This document shows, piece by piece, positions 43,371 to 55,015 of a stretch of DNA of 64,000 bases; positions within the stretch are counted from its first letter, which is position 1, and each line of letters starts with the position of its first letter. A model generated the notes under the pieces. It saw only the letters and a program-made list of their open reading frames with translations, did no database searches and was not told the origin of the DNA. Both the position numbers and the translations under genes were made by a program. Source of the stretch: Bathynomus jamesi (taxonomy: Eukaryota; Arthropoda; Malacostraca; Isopoda; Cirolanidae); contig JAJOZX010001871.1 in NCBI GenBank assembly GCA_023014485.1, positions 306,501 to 370,500 of the forward strand, in the 5' to 3' direction.

Positions 43371-46300
43371 ATGTACATTAGGGTGGAGCGAAAAATACCT
43401 TTTTTCTAGTATGAAGTTCTAATAGTGATTAAAAGTTGCATTTAGTGGACGAAATATGCCTGCCAAAATATGAGTTCATTTGTTTAAAATTTTCAGCTGC
43501 CACCAGGGGGCTAAAGTTAACACAATTTTGTGTAAAAAGGAAAAAAATGCTTCTATTTTAGGTTTGTCAAACTATTATAAAATTTTATCTTAGAATTATC
43601 TAATAGTTTGATTAAGATTCTTAAATGATAGGAATTCGTTTTGTAAAAATGCTTTTCATATGCTTAATATCTTCAGCTGCCACAAGAGAGCTGAAGTTAA
43701 TACAATTTAGAGTAACTGAGTCATGTTGAGACTACACTGAATGTTGTGGGGGAGGGTTTGGGGAGGGTTGTGGGGGAGGGTTTTGGTGTGAAGGAATTTC
43801 TTTCTGAGTCATTAGAACAGTGTGTTAACACTTGTCTTCTTAGGTAGTAGGCCTAGTCGCTCAGTTGATCGGAGAGTTTTTTAATATGATCGGAATATTA
43901 TAAAACTTTATTTTAAAGTGATTTATATAGAGATAATATTGATTTTATTATAAAATGCTTGTTATAATGTATTATATAATTTTAGTTTATTTATATAATA
44001 TATTATATATACTTATAAAATATATATATATTAATTATATAATGTTTTGATGTTACAGGATATTTTGTGATTGTGAATTTTTCTTAAAAATATTATGGCA
44101 TCAAATACTAAATATAAACATTTCACTAGAGAACATATGAAGTGTGCCATATTTGAAGTACCTTGTGAGATGAGTGATATGCAACTACCAACTTATAACT
44201 GCATTATGAAAGATTACCTGTTCACAAAACATTTAGTGAAGGAGCAGATGAATAACAAGGAGCCTTCATTTTCTGAAATAGCAGAGGCAGTTTCCAAAAA
44301 GGTAGAAAATATTTGGAAGAAGGCCTCTTTGCCAATAGTTTCACATACACGCGTTTTACAGATGATGCGAGTGTACCATGATAAATACAGGTCCTTATTA
44401 AAGCCATACAAGTCACGCAAGGATCAGCCTAAGTACAAAATTCAGCTTGAAGAATTTGAAAACTCTTCAAAATGCACTTTGTTTGACATCTGCACCTGCA
44501 AATGTAAGGAGTTTAGGAGATGCTCATGTGAAAAGAGTAAGAAAGTCCCTCCAAAAGAGCAGGATTTTTTAAATGACCAACGAACACGCAGCATAGTGAT
44601 AGGAAGCAGACATAGCACACACAAGACGATTACAAGCAAGAGAACATCGAAAGGAAATGGAAAAAGCACGTCTGGAATCCTCACAAACAACTAGTGCTGC
44701 TATAACCAATACGTCCAACTTACAAATCGAAACAGAGACAAGTGAACTTCAACAACTAGAAGAGATATCTGAAGGTAATGAGGAAGATACAACCTCGATT
44801 CAATATGTAATATCAGAACAACAGATGCGTGAGCCACTGCCTTCATTAGCAATTACTTGTGATAGATTTAAAATGTCGGACAGAGCTGGGGCTGCTATTG
44901 CTTCTGCAGTATTGGCAGATCTTAAAATTGTTACCCGAAGACAAAGGGAATATTATAGACAGAAGTAAGCTAAACGTGAAAGACAAAAACAGAGAAAGGA
45001 ACTACAACAGATAGGAGAGCCAAAAACCATGCGGGGATTATACTTTGATGGCAGAAAGGATAAAACAATGATTCAAGTCCAGGAGAGTGATGGCTCTAAC
45101 CACCAAAGAACCAAACGCGAAAAGCATATCAGCATAATATCTGAACCACACTCTCTGTACTTTGCACATGTGACACCTTCCAGTGGCAAAGCTAAATACA
45201 TTTGCACAGCGCTAGAGAATTGCTTGAAAGAAAGGAATGTTGATATAGGGAACATCGTTGCAGTTGGCTGTGATTCGACAGTGGTTAACACTGGTAGTAT
45301 TGGAGGCACAATAAGATTACTGGAAGAAGCCTTTAATAAGCCATTGCAGTGGCTGATATGCCTTTTACACCTTAATGAACTTCCATTGCGCCATCTGTTT
45401 CATCACTTGGATGGTACCACTACTGGACCAAGAGCATTTTCAGGAGAAATTGGCCGAGCACTTTCAGACTGTGAAAAGCTTCCCATAGTTAACTTCAAAC
45501 CCATTGAAATTCAAGAGGACATGTGTGAAGTTGATGTAGATGACATATGTACTGACCAGAAATACCTTCTTGAAATTCACAAGGCTATATCAAGTGGAAC
45601 ATTCTCAAAGAGTCTTAGTCATAAGAGTCCAGGCAATATATCACATTCAAGGTGGCTCACCACAGCAAACAGGACTCTGCGGTTATATGCAAGCACAGAG
45701 AATCGTTCAGGCAATTTACAAGAATTAGCTACTTTCATTGTTAGGGTATACGCACCAATGTGGTTTCAGATAAAGCGTAAACCATTATGCCAATATGGTG
45801 CTCAACATATGTGGCATATGATTGCAAGAAGCCGGTATCTCCGTGAAGAGCTTAGGAGAGTACATGACTCAGTCATTCAGCGAAATGCATATTACGCAAA
45901 TCAAGAAAACATTCTCATTGCAATGATAGCTGATGAAAGGGAGCATGTGCGTCAGTTGGGATTTAGGCGTATCATAAAAGCAAGGGCATGCATTCAAGAA
46001 ACAGATGTTATCAGGTATTTTAAGGTGCCAGAAATAAATTTTTATGCCAAAGACTATACAGATCTCATTATGTGGCAAGATTTTCAGATAGCAGAACCAC
46101 CGATAACCAAAGGAGTTTCTCTTGATGATATTGAATCATGCATCAAACATGGTACTACTCTTCATTCAGAATTATTTCAGTTTCCATGTCATACACAAGC
46201 CGTAGAGAGATGCGTCAAGCTCGTTACAGACGCTGCTGGATCAGTCTGCGGACCTACAAACAGAGACGGTTGGATTCGTGCAACATTAGAATCAAGGAAA

Positions 46301-46851
46301 AAACAGCCAAAATTTGACACAAAAGCAAATTACTAAATAGTCTTCAGCAAGAACCCTTTCTAGAGGGAGATTGGTTGGGGAAAGGGTGGTAACTCTGCTA
46401 AGGCACGAAATAACGTTTCTTAACTGTCTCAAGCCAGTATAAAGGAGGAGAGACATCCTAATTTATTACTGTTCCCTTTTTCAAGTAAATACAGAATCAT
46501 ACTTAATTGTCATTTTTAAGTTAATTTCAGCCCTCTTGTGGCAGCTGAAGATATTAAGCATATGAAAAGGCATTTTTAGAAAACGAATTCTTATCATTTA
46601 AGAATCTTAATCAAACTATTAGATAATTCTAAGATAAAAGTTTATAATAGTTTGATAAACCTAAAATAGAAGCATTTTTTTCCTTTTTACCCAAAATTGT
46701 GTTAACTTTAGCCCCCTGGTGGCAGCTGAAAATATTAAACAAATGAACTCATATTTTGGCAGGTATATATCGTCCCCTAAATGCAACTTTTTATTACTAT
46801 TAGAACTTCATACTAGAAAAAAAGTATTTTTCGCTCCACCCTAATGTACAT
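43371..46851 (+). mobile_element. T4: TAGGGT-ended hAT-like transposon (43379-46843 with TSDs)
   Basis: A 3465-bp element with perfect 8-bp TSD ATGTACAT (43371-43378 and 46844-46851). The inverted repeats of about 300 bp are roughly 95 percent identical, starting TAGGGTGGAGCGAAAAATAC. They include GCCACCAGGGGGCTAAAGTTAA and a second GCAGCTGAAG motif. It interrupts the Polinton polymerase between exonuclease and polymerase domains. The high similarity of its repeats and its nearly open transposase indicate a relatively young insertion. Confidence 0.95.
44095..46336 (+). pseudogene. T4 transposase (hAT-like, distinct branch)
   Basis: Nearly intact. Frame 44095-44694 begins MASNTKYKHFTREHMK and has a Cys-rich segment (FDICTCKCKEFRRCSCEKSKK), probably zinc-binding. 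A frameshift near 44680 leads to 44657-44968, which continues past one in-frame stop (44966-44968) into 45029-46336. That part contains GLYFDGRKDKT (first Asp), VAVGCDSTVVNTG (Asp at residue 82 of that frame), WLICLLHLNELPLRHLF (CxxH), DGTTTGPRAFSGEIG, and HTQAVERCVKLV (Glu). The order matches T1-T3 but the sequence is far diverged. hAT-like by D / CxxH / ER layout and 8-bp TSD; no named family is assigned. Confidence 0.82.
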
Positions 46852-48368
46852 ACTTCTAAAGGCCTGGAAACATACTCTAAGCACGCGCACATCATTCACG
46901 CAATAACGCTCACATTCATCAGCTATATTATAAGGGTTACTTTCATAAAACTGTCGTAGTATCGATCAGAGTCTTCACGTTCATCCATGCAGTCAAAATA
47001 ATGTTTGGGGGGTGGTGGGCCTACGTAGTTTAAAGTCTCGCTGGTGAGGAAAGTGTATGGGAAGTATCCTTTGGAAACTTCAGCTGCTACTCCCATCACC
47101 TTGGGTAGCTTTGCTAATTTACAAGGTGTGAATAATAAAGTATCTTTAAATTGTACATTGCCTCTTATCTGCATCTGTATTAATTTGTTGCCTCTTTTCA
47201 ATGGATCACCTGTAAATATCTCAGAGGATTCGTGTTCAAGCAACTCCTTATAAAGGAACTGCGTGTCAAACTTTGCCCCGTTATGGGCGAGAATATACAC
47301 AGTCATTTTTTTGAACTTGTCGGCTAACTTGACAATATAGGACACAAATAGTTTCACAGGACTATCGCTGACATTCGTTTTAAAAACGTTTGTCCGTTTA
47401 CCGCATTTGGGGCACTCGTCACATTCGATACCCATACACTCATCACAGATGGTCTGGCTCACAAGTAAATGTGGAATTACCTCTTTGGTTTCAGCGTTCG
47501 TATATGTTTCTATATCGTAGTACACAGTTATACAAGGGTTATTTTTAGGCTTAGCATCTTTCATATAACATACATGCTTTACTCCATCCGCCTTATATTC
47601 CTCCTGGCATGTAGGACAGTGAATTACGTCGCACTTGTGCTTAAATTTTCCCCAATTATCCATTGTGTGAAACATACCACATTCACAGATTCTCATTTTC
47701 CTGCACGTGCCAATTGATTTATGAAATCAAAGCAGCTATTATTGAAAAATGTGCGTCTACACACATCACAGTCTCTCTTCTCAACTACACGGCTTTCACA
47801 TTTGGTGCTTTTACACTGCTCACATACCATGTGACATTCTTTACAATGTCTCACTATATCATCCGCAAACTCGAGGCACCCCTTACACAAATCATGATGT
47901 CTCCCATATTTTCGACTTTTGTCATAACTCGCGTAAAGCCCCTTATATTACGGATGGGGAGATACGTTGTCCCTGACAATCCTAAAATAAGTAGGGGTTG
48001 TACGATCTCTCACACAGCTTTTAAAAACATACACAGTCCTACGCGATCATCCACCAAATACAACTATGCGGACATTCATTTCCTGTTCTACCTTCTCAGC
48101 TCTTCAGGACCCATATTACAGTCAAATTCAAGTTCACAGTCTACAGCTAGTTTACGGGCACGCTCACGACCGTAGGCAGCCAAATTTTTGAGCCGTGTAT
48201 TTTGTACAGTAAACATACGTGCTAAGAGTACTGCTATAAAGCCGCAACCACGATCGACGTTTATATGCTTTCGGTAAATAGTGGAGAATTGAAGTTAAGA
48301 GTGTACGGTATGGCACTATGACCCGCAACACGGAATACACGGTCAATATTTACCGTGAAGTTGTCCAT

Positions 48369-49115
48369 ATTGAAGGCTATACTACTTTGGCGGCTTGCAT
48401 TATACGTCCTAATATATATTCTACATCTTCAGCGCCAAACGTCTAAACGGCACTATCACCCAATAATCGTCTACATCACCGTCATCTGACCCGAATCCAA
48501 AGGACAGACTCGTCCTGACTCACGCTCGTCGCGATTCTGAAGAGCAAACTCTATAATACGCTGTACAACCCGGCGTATCCCGCGCTCAATTCCATTGCTA
48601 TACATGGCTCTAGGGTCGACCCTGACTCTATACCGATTTCTAGTCAAGGCGGGGTGGGGGCTGCGGCGCGCACAACTCGAACGTTATAACATCCTCAACA
48701 GAACGGGGGGCGGAATTAGGGGGTATATTAGGTGCTGCTGATGGGGGCCTGTTGCGTAGGAGGGTTGGGGATCTATTATTGTAGACTTAACAGAACGGGG
48801 GGCGAATAAGGGGTATATTAGGTGCTGCTGCTGGGGGGTTGTTGCGTAAGAGGTTGAGGGTTGGGGTCTCTGCAACAGGCGTATTTCGGTCGCTTTATAC
48901 TGATGTGGGTTCTCATACCTCCGCTTTGGACGTGCAACCTGTATCGCTGGTGAGGGTTCAGGGGAGGAGATCACAACTACACTCGTCATCGTCATCCGTA
49001 ATGATAGGGTGCTCTACATCGTCATCACGGTTCTGTGGGAGAAGAAATATAAGGACAGCACTCAAAATTTGTAATATTTTGTAAATGACCCACTTAGGAG
49101 TGTGACGTGTTAGAA
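48369..49115. other. Divergent central region of Polinton B
   Basis: Lies between the leftward polymerase and the rightward ATPase gene and probably holds promoters for both. It contains a direct repeat of about 70 bp (around 48703-48775 and 48795-48860) with the sense AACGGGGGGCG...GGTATATTAGGTGCTGCTG. A 312-base minus-strand frame (48684-48995) is Pro/Gln-rich and includes the duplicated repeat; I cannot say if it is a gene. Confidence 0.5.
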
Positions 49116-49742
49116 ATGGACTCTGTAGAAAAATTCAGATTCACGAGCCCATCCACATGTATTATATCTGGACCTACAGGATGTGGTAAAACTGTGTTTA
49201 TGCTTAAAATCATTAAAGAAAAGGGAGATGTTCTCGAAATTTGTGCATAAAGTTATATGGTGCTATTCGACGTATCAATCAGTGTTCAACGAGTACCAAG
49301 ATGATATTTTGTTCCACAAAGGCGTATATGACGTTAATTCGTTAAAGGGAATGAACATACAATCATTGTAATTGACGATCTCATGTTGGAGATGGATAAA
49401 ACGTTTGCCGAGACATTTACAGTATACTCCCACCATCTTAACATAAGCGTGTTCTTCATCAATCAGAATCTATTTTTCAAAAATAGATACATGCGCGATG
49501 TGTCGTTAAATACGCAATATCTAGTCTTATTCGCGCAACGTAGAGATGTATCACAAATTGGGGTATTAGCCAATCAAATGTTCCCGAATCAGCGTAAGGA
49601 GTTTTTGGAAGTTTATAAAGAAGCTACAAGCACGCGTTACGGATATTTGCTTTGCGACCTTCATCCGCGAAACACGTTTAGAGTGCTTCTGCGAACGAAT
49701 ATATTTCCAAACGAGCCTGAAACGGTGTATATTCCAGAATGA
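49116..49742 (+). pseudogene. Polinton packaging ATPase (FtsK/HerA type)
   Basis: DNA-packaging ATPase of the virion module. The start is at 49116 (MDSVEKFRFTSPSTC). Walker A is ISGPTGCGKTVF; Walker B is IIVIDDLMLEMD in the frame after the second break. The C-terminal part (49383-49742) has ISVFFINQNLFFKNRYMRD and YGYLLCDLHPRNTFRVLLRT, typical of the adenovirus/poxvirus-like group of packaging ATPases in Polintons. Frameshifts near 49225 and 49370. Overlaps the next gene by four bases (ATGA). Confidence 0.9.
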
Positions 49743-50059
49743 CAAAGAGACTAAAGAAATACCGTGAATTAATAAAAATCTATCATCGACTGCCCCGGGC
49801 AATGCAGCAGATGTTTATTAAAAATATCGACGCCGACTTTTTAAAATGCATCTGTGAAATCTGTCTTAACGTTATAAATTGCAATGTATCAATGAAAACC
49901 CATCAGAAGGCTCGCCTACGCCGCTACAAGAACATAATACGTGCACTCGCTCGTAAAAGTCAAACTGTAGCGAAGAAAAAACGAATTTTGCAAACAGGAG
50001 GGTCATTTCTCCCCATCTTATTTTCAGTTTTGGGTCCTTTACTGACTAGATTAATATAA
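49739..50059 (+). CDS. Small basic Polinton protein with hydrophobic C-terminus
   Basis: Intact frame of 106 codons. The N-terminus is Lys/Arg/Tyr-rich; the middle has Cys residues (DFLKCICEICLNVINCNV); the C-terminus is a basic stretch followed by TGGSFLPILFSVLGPLLTRL. This GG plus hydrophobic ending is seen in small proteins of Polintons and resembles adenovirus core or membrane-active precursor proteins in style. A role in the virion core or membrane is inferred only. It starts inside the ATPase stop and ends in TAATG shared with the next gene. Confidence 0.7.
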   Translation: MTKRLKKYRELIKIYHRLPRAMQQMFIKNIDADFLKCICEICLNVINCNVSMKTHQKARLRRYKNIIRALARKSQTVAKKKRILQTGGSFLPILFSVLGPLLTRLI

Positions 50060-50668
50060 TGAAGAAAGTGGTAGTGATTCCCCACGAGGTGTACGCTTCA
50101 CTGCAAAGAGACACGGATCTAGATCCCCGTAAAAGCAGACTTAAAAGAATGGAAAGCGAATTTAGCCCTATTAAACAGTGAAAAAACACCTGATGAGAAA
50201 AGAATCTTATACCAAGAAGCTCTGCAGAAATTTCTTCACGAGTACGAAAATTATAAGAGCCCTACAGAGATTCCTGTGGTTATTAGGCACAGCACGGGGG
50301 ACGATGGCGACATAGGATCTGTGCCCGACGATACAGCTCAACCAAAAAGATTAGCCACACAACATATCGAACATGTATTAAAAAAGCACCCTCCCACATA
50401 CATTGATGAGTAAAGGCTTAAGTCTTTATAATCTATTGAATGAGGATCCGCCATACAATGGACCGATACAGGCGAGATCATTGTGGAAGGATCAAAGGTA
50501 CAGGGATCGAATATCGTAGACATTGTCCATGATCTGGTGAGAAAGTGGGATAGGCCATCACCATCAGGATGGAAGCATATTAAAGCAAGACTACAACAAA
50601 TAAATGTCCCTAAAACGTTGATAGGAAATCTGAACAGGTTAAAAGACTTGGAACATGCAACGCTGTGA
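50059..50668 (+). pseudogene. Conserved Polinton protein of unknown function
   Basis: Starts MKKVVVIPHEVYASL at 50059. It is broken near 50140 and near 50440. The middle frame has LYQEALQKFLHEYENYKS and VIRHSTGDDGDIG. The C-terminal frame has VQGSNIVDIVHDLVRKWDR then SGWKHIKARLQQINVPKTLI. Similar proteins lie between ATPase and integrase in other Polintons. No enzyme motif is seen; the central part is acidic. Confidence 0.65.
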
Positions 50669-50764
50669 CACAATTGAAGGCGCCGTCACCCCCGCGGTAA
50701 CACCTTTGAAGAGGAGCAAGAAGAGGTTAAACCAACCCTACCCACGTGCCTCTAAAATACGCAA

Positions 50765-51815
50765 ATGGCTAACGTATTAACGAAACGCTATTATGACATT
50801 TCTACCCCATCCTCTTACGGCGGCGTAGATAGACTGTACAGAAGTGTTTACGGAGTAGGAAAAAAAGATGTTGAAAGATTTTTGAGGGAGCAGGACGCTT
50901 ATACGCTTCATAAGCCTGTGAGAAAAAGGTTTAAAACAGCCAAGACAACGGCTTCCTCGATTGATTCTATTTGGCAAGCAGATTTACAGACATGCAAAGA
51001 TATTCTGTGTATAACGATGGTTACCGCTACATTCTATTCATAATAGACGTATTCTCTAGATATTGTGGCTAGTTCCTCTGAAAAATAAATCACCTGAAAC
51101 AGTTGCTAAAGCCACCAAAACGCTAATGTTAAAAGAAAACAGGGTTCCTGGCTATTTTTGTACGGATATGGGGAAGGAATTTATAGGCCGTGCTTTTCAG
51201 AATATGTTGACAGAGTTTAATATCAGCTATTACACAACCAATTCTATACATAAGGCTTCTTTAGCTGAAGAGTTCAGCGCACCATAAAGGAACGCATGCA
51301 CCGTTATTTTACACATAAAAACACATACAGATTTCTAACATTCTGGAATCATTGGCATCATCCACAACCGCACACCATCGCACGATTGGGGACAACACCT
51401 AACGAAGTTTTAGAAAGAGGTACGCTCCCGAGAGAGATGGACCACACCACCACCACACCACCACTCGCGCTTCAAAATCAATGATTATGTAAGGCTGTCG
51501 CGTTCGGGGAAAATTCGCAAAGGGTTTTGAGCAAGGATGGACACGCGAGATTTTTAAAGTTAGGGCTGTGAGACCTAAAGGTGAGATAATGATGTATTAC
51601 ATTGAAGATTTGAATGGGGAAGAAATCTCAGGAGGCTTTTACCGCGAGGAATTGCAGAAAGTTGCGTTTAATTTAGAAAAAATGTGTTTAAAATTGAGAA
51701 AATTTTAGGAAGCAAAGGTTCAGGAAGGAGAAAAATGTACCTGGTGAAATGGCTAGGGTACCCAGAAAGCTTCAACACCTATATAAAAGCTGATGCAATA
51801 ATGAAGCTTAAATAG
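50765..51815 (+). pseudogene. Polinton integrase with C-terminal chromodomain
   Basis: Retrovirus-type integrase that inserts the element, giving the 6-bp TSD. The N-terminal frame has YDISTPSSYGGVDRLYRSVY and SIDSIWQADLQTCKD (first Asp). After a frameshift near 51010 comes FIIDVFSRYLWLVPLK and FCTDMGKEFIGRAF (second Asp). The catalytic Glu region lies at 51260-51290, where a one-base loss shifts the frame (SIHKASLAE is still readable). Further breaks follow. The C-terminus at 51725-51815 reads YLVKWLGYPESFNTYIKAD, a chromodomain. Such domains bind histone tails and guide insertion. Confidence 0.9.
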
Positions 51816-51823
51816 TATGCAAC

Positions 51824-52673
51824 ATGGCTCCTAACCATTTCTACGTCACACTCCCGTCCTCGTCCCTGTCTGTACACCCTAACAACACGCTAGCCAACTT
51901 TGTAACAGAACTCCATGGGCACATTGAATTGGGTCGTGATTCGTATGAGGGGGATATGCGAAATTCAGCTGGACACCGTCTTTTTAAATATTGAACATAA
52001 AGAAACCGTTTTTACGATTCTTAGAGACATTGACGAGTGTGAAAAAGCTGGGGTAGCTATGGATGAAACTATGCATCGCTGGACTAAGATTGCACGGTAT
52101 TACAGTACAGAAGTAAGACTAGGGCCGGGTCAATATGGTTCGGCCGAGGATGTTGTGAGAGGCTTAAACGTAAGTTTAAGAAACTCAAACCTTACGAATG
52201 ATTTAGTATATGAAATCGTAAACAACCCTGCACATACACTAATCCTAAAATCAAAGACTAACAGATGTCTTAAAGAACATAGAAAGTTCAAAATTCTAAC
52301 CAACGGCCGATATAGCGCAGCCTTCCAAAGAGACACATTTCACGAGACACAGTATAACTTGTCCAGATTAATGTATCAATTGAAGATGGAGAAATTGGCT
52401 GAAAGGTCCCCAGACATGTGCTATATTTACAGTAATATAGTGGAGCACCAGTTTGTTGGGGATACCCAGGCACGCCTGCTGCGCATTGCTCACATCCCCA
52501 ACCATAGAGGAAGGAGTTTGAGTATTACATATGACAGACCCCATTATGTGAATGTCGCAACTAATTTAATAACCAATATCACAATATATATAAGAACGAT
52601 TGAGGGCGAAAACTTCCCATTCGGTAACGGGAGCTTAACAGTGAAGCTACACTTTCGACGCACTGAGTTATAA
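51824..52673 (+). pseudogene. Polinton minor capsid protein (single jelly roll, penton)
   Basis: Begins MAPNHFYVTLPSSSLSVHPN at 51824, a start typical of Polinton penton proteins. A frameshift near 51930 leads to 51915-52673, with ICEIQLDTVFLNIE, YYSTEVRLGPGQYGSAEDVV and a C-terminal ITIYIRTIEGENFPFGNGSL. It is expected to form the vertices of the capsid. The stop overlaps the next start (TAATG). Confidence 0.85.
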
Positions 52674-53029
52674 TGGATAGAAAGCCTTTCACCGTCTATC
52701 GAGGGATGATACCAGCGCGGTAGTGGACTTGGATCCATTTTTTCATCCATACTACGTACGGCTGTTCCTTTGCTGAAGAGGGTGCCAGATACCTTGGAAG
52801 GAAAGCGCTACAATCAGGCCTTAACACTGCAGAAGACATATTGGCCGGGGCTAAACCTAAAGAAGCTCTAAAAAAACATTTAAAGCGTACACGGAACGAA
52901 ATCATCAAAGATGCAAAGAGAAAAATGCGTGGTGGCGGGAAGAAGAAGAAGAGGGCTCCCCGGAAGAAGAAGGGGTCACGTGGTATTAAACGTAAAAGGC
53001 TATCAAAAAAGAATGCTGTAAGCGAATGA
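52673..53029 (+). pseudogene. Small Lys-rich Polinton virion protein
   Basis: Starts MDRKPFTVYRGM at 52673. The N-terminal part lies in another frame and contains RGSGLGSIFSSILRTAVPLL, a Gly/hydrophobic motif. A frame change near 52785 leads to GRKALQSGLNTAEDILAG, then a Lys/Arg-rich tail (RKMRGGGKKKKRAPRKKKGS). Glycine-hydrophobic heads with basic tails occur in the small protein encoded next to capsid genes in Polintons. DNA condensation in the particle is inferred. Confidence 0.75.
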
Positions 53030-53132
53030 AACCTATGGTTGACCACTTTTTTGACTGATATAAGCTAAGGATATTGATCTCATGAATCATAGTTTGTTTA
53101 CCACTTGTCGAGAGAGGAGTCACTATTTCGCC

Positions 53133-54410
53133 ATGGCACGCTTCATCCACCCATGTAGTTCACAATGCTGTAAATCGGAGCTGTCCTTTTTGAGCTCCCG
53201 CCAACCCAAGTTTCTATTGAGCACAGTGACTTTATTACAATTAACCCTTTAAACACAATTAGTTCCCGAGTGCACCTATAGAATTCGTGATACCCAGCTC
53301 AGGTCCTTACTTTTTTGATCCAAGCTGTGTGCACATGTACGCTAAGCTACGTATAGCCCATTCTGATGGAACGGCCTGCGATGACAAATATGCTGTATAC
53401 CCTGAAACAAACTTTCTGCACGCCATATTCAACCAGTGTGACGTATATTTAAATCAGACCAACATATCGGCAGGCACGGGGTACTATCATCTACGAGCCT
53501 ATTGGAAAATGTCCTCAACTTTTCCAAAGAAGCGAAGGCTACCTTTTTAAGTGCGAGGGATATTATCAAACTAAAGATGAAAATAGTATAAAGGACAAAT
53601 TTAAAAATTCTAAAAAGAAAATATACGAGTGTTTTGGACGGTTGCACACAGATTTCACTTTCCAGGAGAAGTTGCTTGTGAACGGGGTGGATATGAAAAT
53701 AAAGCTCACCCGCACGAGTCCTGAGATCTGCTTAAATCTGGATGCGAATCAAGAAGAGGGTGCAAAGTCCGTTGTGGTTCACATTATGGACACATACCTC
53801 CGCGTACGGCGAGTGAAATTAAGTTCACCAAAACAACTAGAAATTGAGAAAAATTTACTAAACGCTACAGTGAAATATCCTATTAACAGAGTGCAGATCA
53901 AACTATATACGGTTCCTGCAGGGTTGGCATCGAAGCAGATAGAAAACATTGCCCTGGGAAATCTTCCATTAATCCATCGCTTCGGTGAATGGAAAATATA
54001 AAAAGAGTGCCTTTAAATTCGAGAATTTCGGACTTAAAAATATAACTCTATACGTTAATGGCACTGCTTTGGGTGGAACAATGGGTACGGACTATTCATC
54101 AGACGCTGTGTTACCTCTTTGTGCCAGAGCCTATAGTAATCTGACCCATATTGCAGGTGATTGTGATGAGCTTGGTAATGGGGTAACGCAGGAAGAATTC
54201 ATTGATCAATTTAACCTTTATCCGTTTGACATTACACCTGACTTATCTGCTAGCGTAAATACCCATTTAACACCACAGCAGAGCGGTAACATCTCAGTGC
54301 GGCTGGAATTCGCCAAGCCTATAGACGCTCCTATTAGTGTACTAGTATATCTCGAATCGCAAGCCCTAATAGAAGTAGATAGATTTAGAAGCGTTATCAC
54401 TGACTTTTAA
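53133..54410 (+). pseudogene. Polinton major capsid protein (double jelly roll)
   Basis: Start taken at 53133. An early frameshift leads into SELSFFELPPTQVSIEHSDF and then IEFVIPSSGPYFFDPSCVHM, both typical of Polinton major capsid proteins. Frame 53287-53550 continues to about SAGTGYYHLRAYW. Further frames are 53642-54001 (FTFQEKLLVNGVDMKIKLTR; VRRVKLSSPKQLEIEKNLL) and 53985-54410 (ITLYVNGTALGGTMGTDY; GNISVRLEFAKPIDAPISVL). The fold is inferred from the family. Breaks near 53190, 53510 and 53980. Confidence 0.88.
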
Positions 54411-54411
54411 A

Positions 54412-54850
54412 ATGGATGCTAATACACTTCAGAAAGTAATGGAGAGTCACACGTTCCAAATTTATCGGCGTGTTTGCGAAGAATGAAACATTGAGTTTGC
54501 CAAGTACGCGAGAATGCGGTAGTCTTATTGTGAACACAGACATCATCGGTAATGAAGGGATTCACTGGATCGCTGTCTATTTTAAAAATAGACAGCGCCT
54601 GTACTATTTTGATTCACTCGGTACTCAACCCTGGAGTGACCCTATTATTGTAAAATTTCTCGCTCAGTTACATATTCCCGAAGTTGTATGGAACCCATTT
54701 CGTATGCAGGGATATTTTACTAATGTTTGCGGAATGTACTGTGTCTCATTTCTCATGCATATGTCAAATGATAAAGAATTTATAAATTTTTTAAATTTAT
54801 TTGACCCGTGTCACACTCACGAAACGATGAAATGGTATGCAGACAGATAA
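54412..54850 (+). pseudogene. Polinton maturation protease (adenain/Ulp1-like cysteine protease)
   Basis: Starts MDANTLQKVMESHTFQIYRR. A frame break near 54470 is followed by RECGSLIVNTDIIGNEGIHWIAV written in the 54470-54850 frame. The catalytic residues are visible: His in EGIHW, Asp in YYFDSLG, Gln in FRMQGY and Cys in TNVCGMYCVSF. It would cleave capsid precursor proteins. It is the last gene of the rightward virion module. The stop is at 54850. Confidence 0.92.
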
Positions 54851-55015
54851 AAAACCGTTTTCCAATTGTACGTACTCGTTGTATATTATAATGTTTTTGT
54901 TCGTATATTTGTATATTCGTTTATTGTACTGATTTCTTTCATTTAATAAATTTATGAAAATATATTGCGTCTTCTTATCCCAAAAAGATCGAAAAACACT
55001 TACATTATTTGACAT
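54851..55015. other. 3' region after the protease gene
   Basis: AT-rich; contains AATAAA (54944-54950), a possible polyadenylation signal for the virion transcript. No gene. Confidence 0.4.

Larger units (their letters stand above)
41477..48368 (-). pseudogene. polB: Polinton protein-primed DNA polymerase B, split by T4
   Basis: Replicative polymerase of the element. I take the start at 48368 (MDNFTVNIDRVFRVAG), followed by a decayed N-terminal part and a Cys-rich region (MCKGCLEFADDIVRHCKECH, 47890-47693; CECGMFH; CPTCQEEY). The exonuclease domain follows (47696-46923): VYYDIETYTN (Exo I), HNGAKFDTQFL (Exo II), and YCVND (Exo III) in the next frame after a one-base loss near 46940. T4 then interrupts. 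The polymerase part (43378-41477, 633 codons) has FNGCWWHGCP, YYDFCSLYPYVMKSHPYPVG (motif A), LCLNSLWGKFAQ (motif B) and ADTDSVIF (motif C, near residue 494). It ends VPFGYQ. Frameshifts occur near 47690, around 47900 and 46940. Confidence 0.93.
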
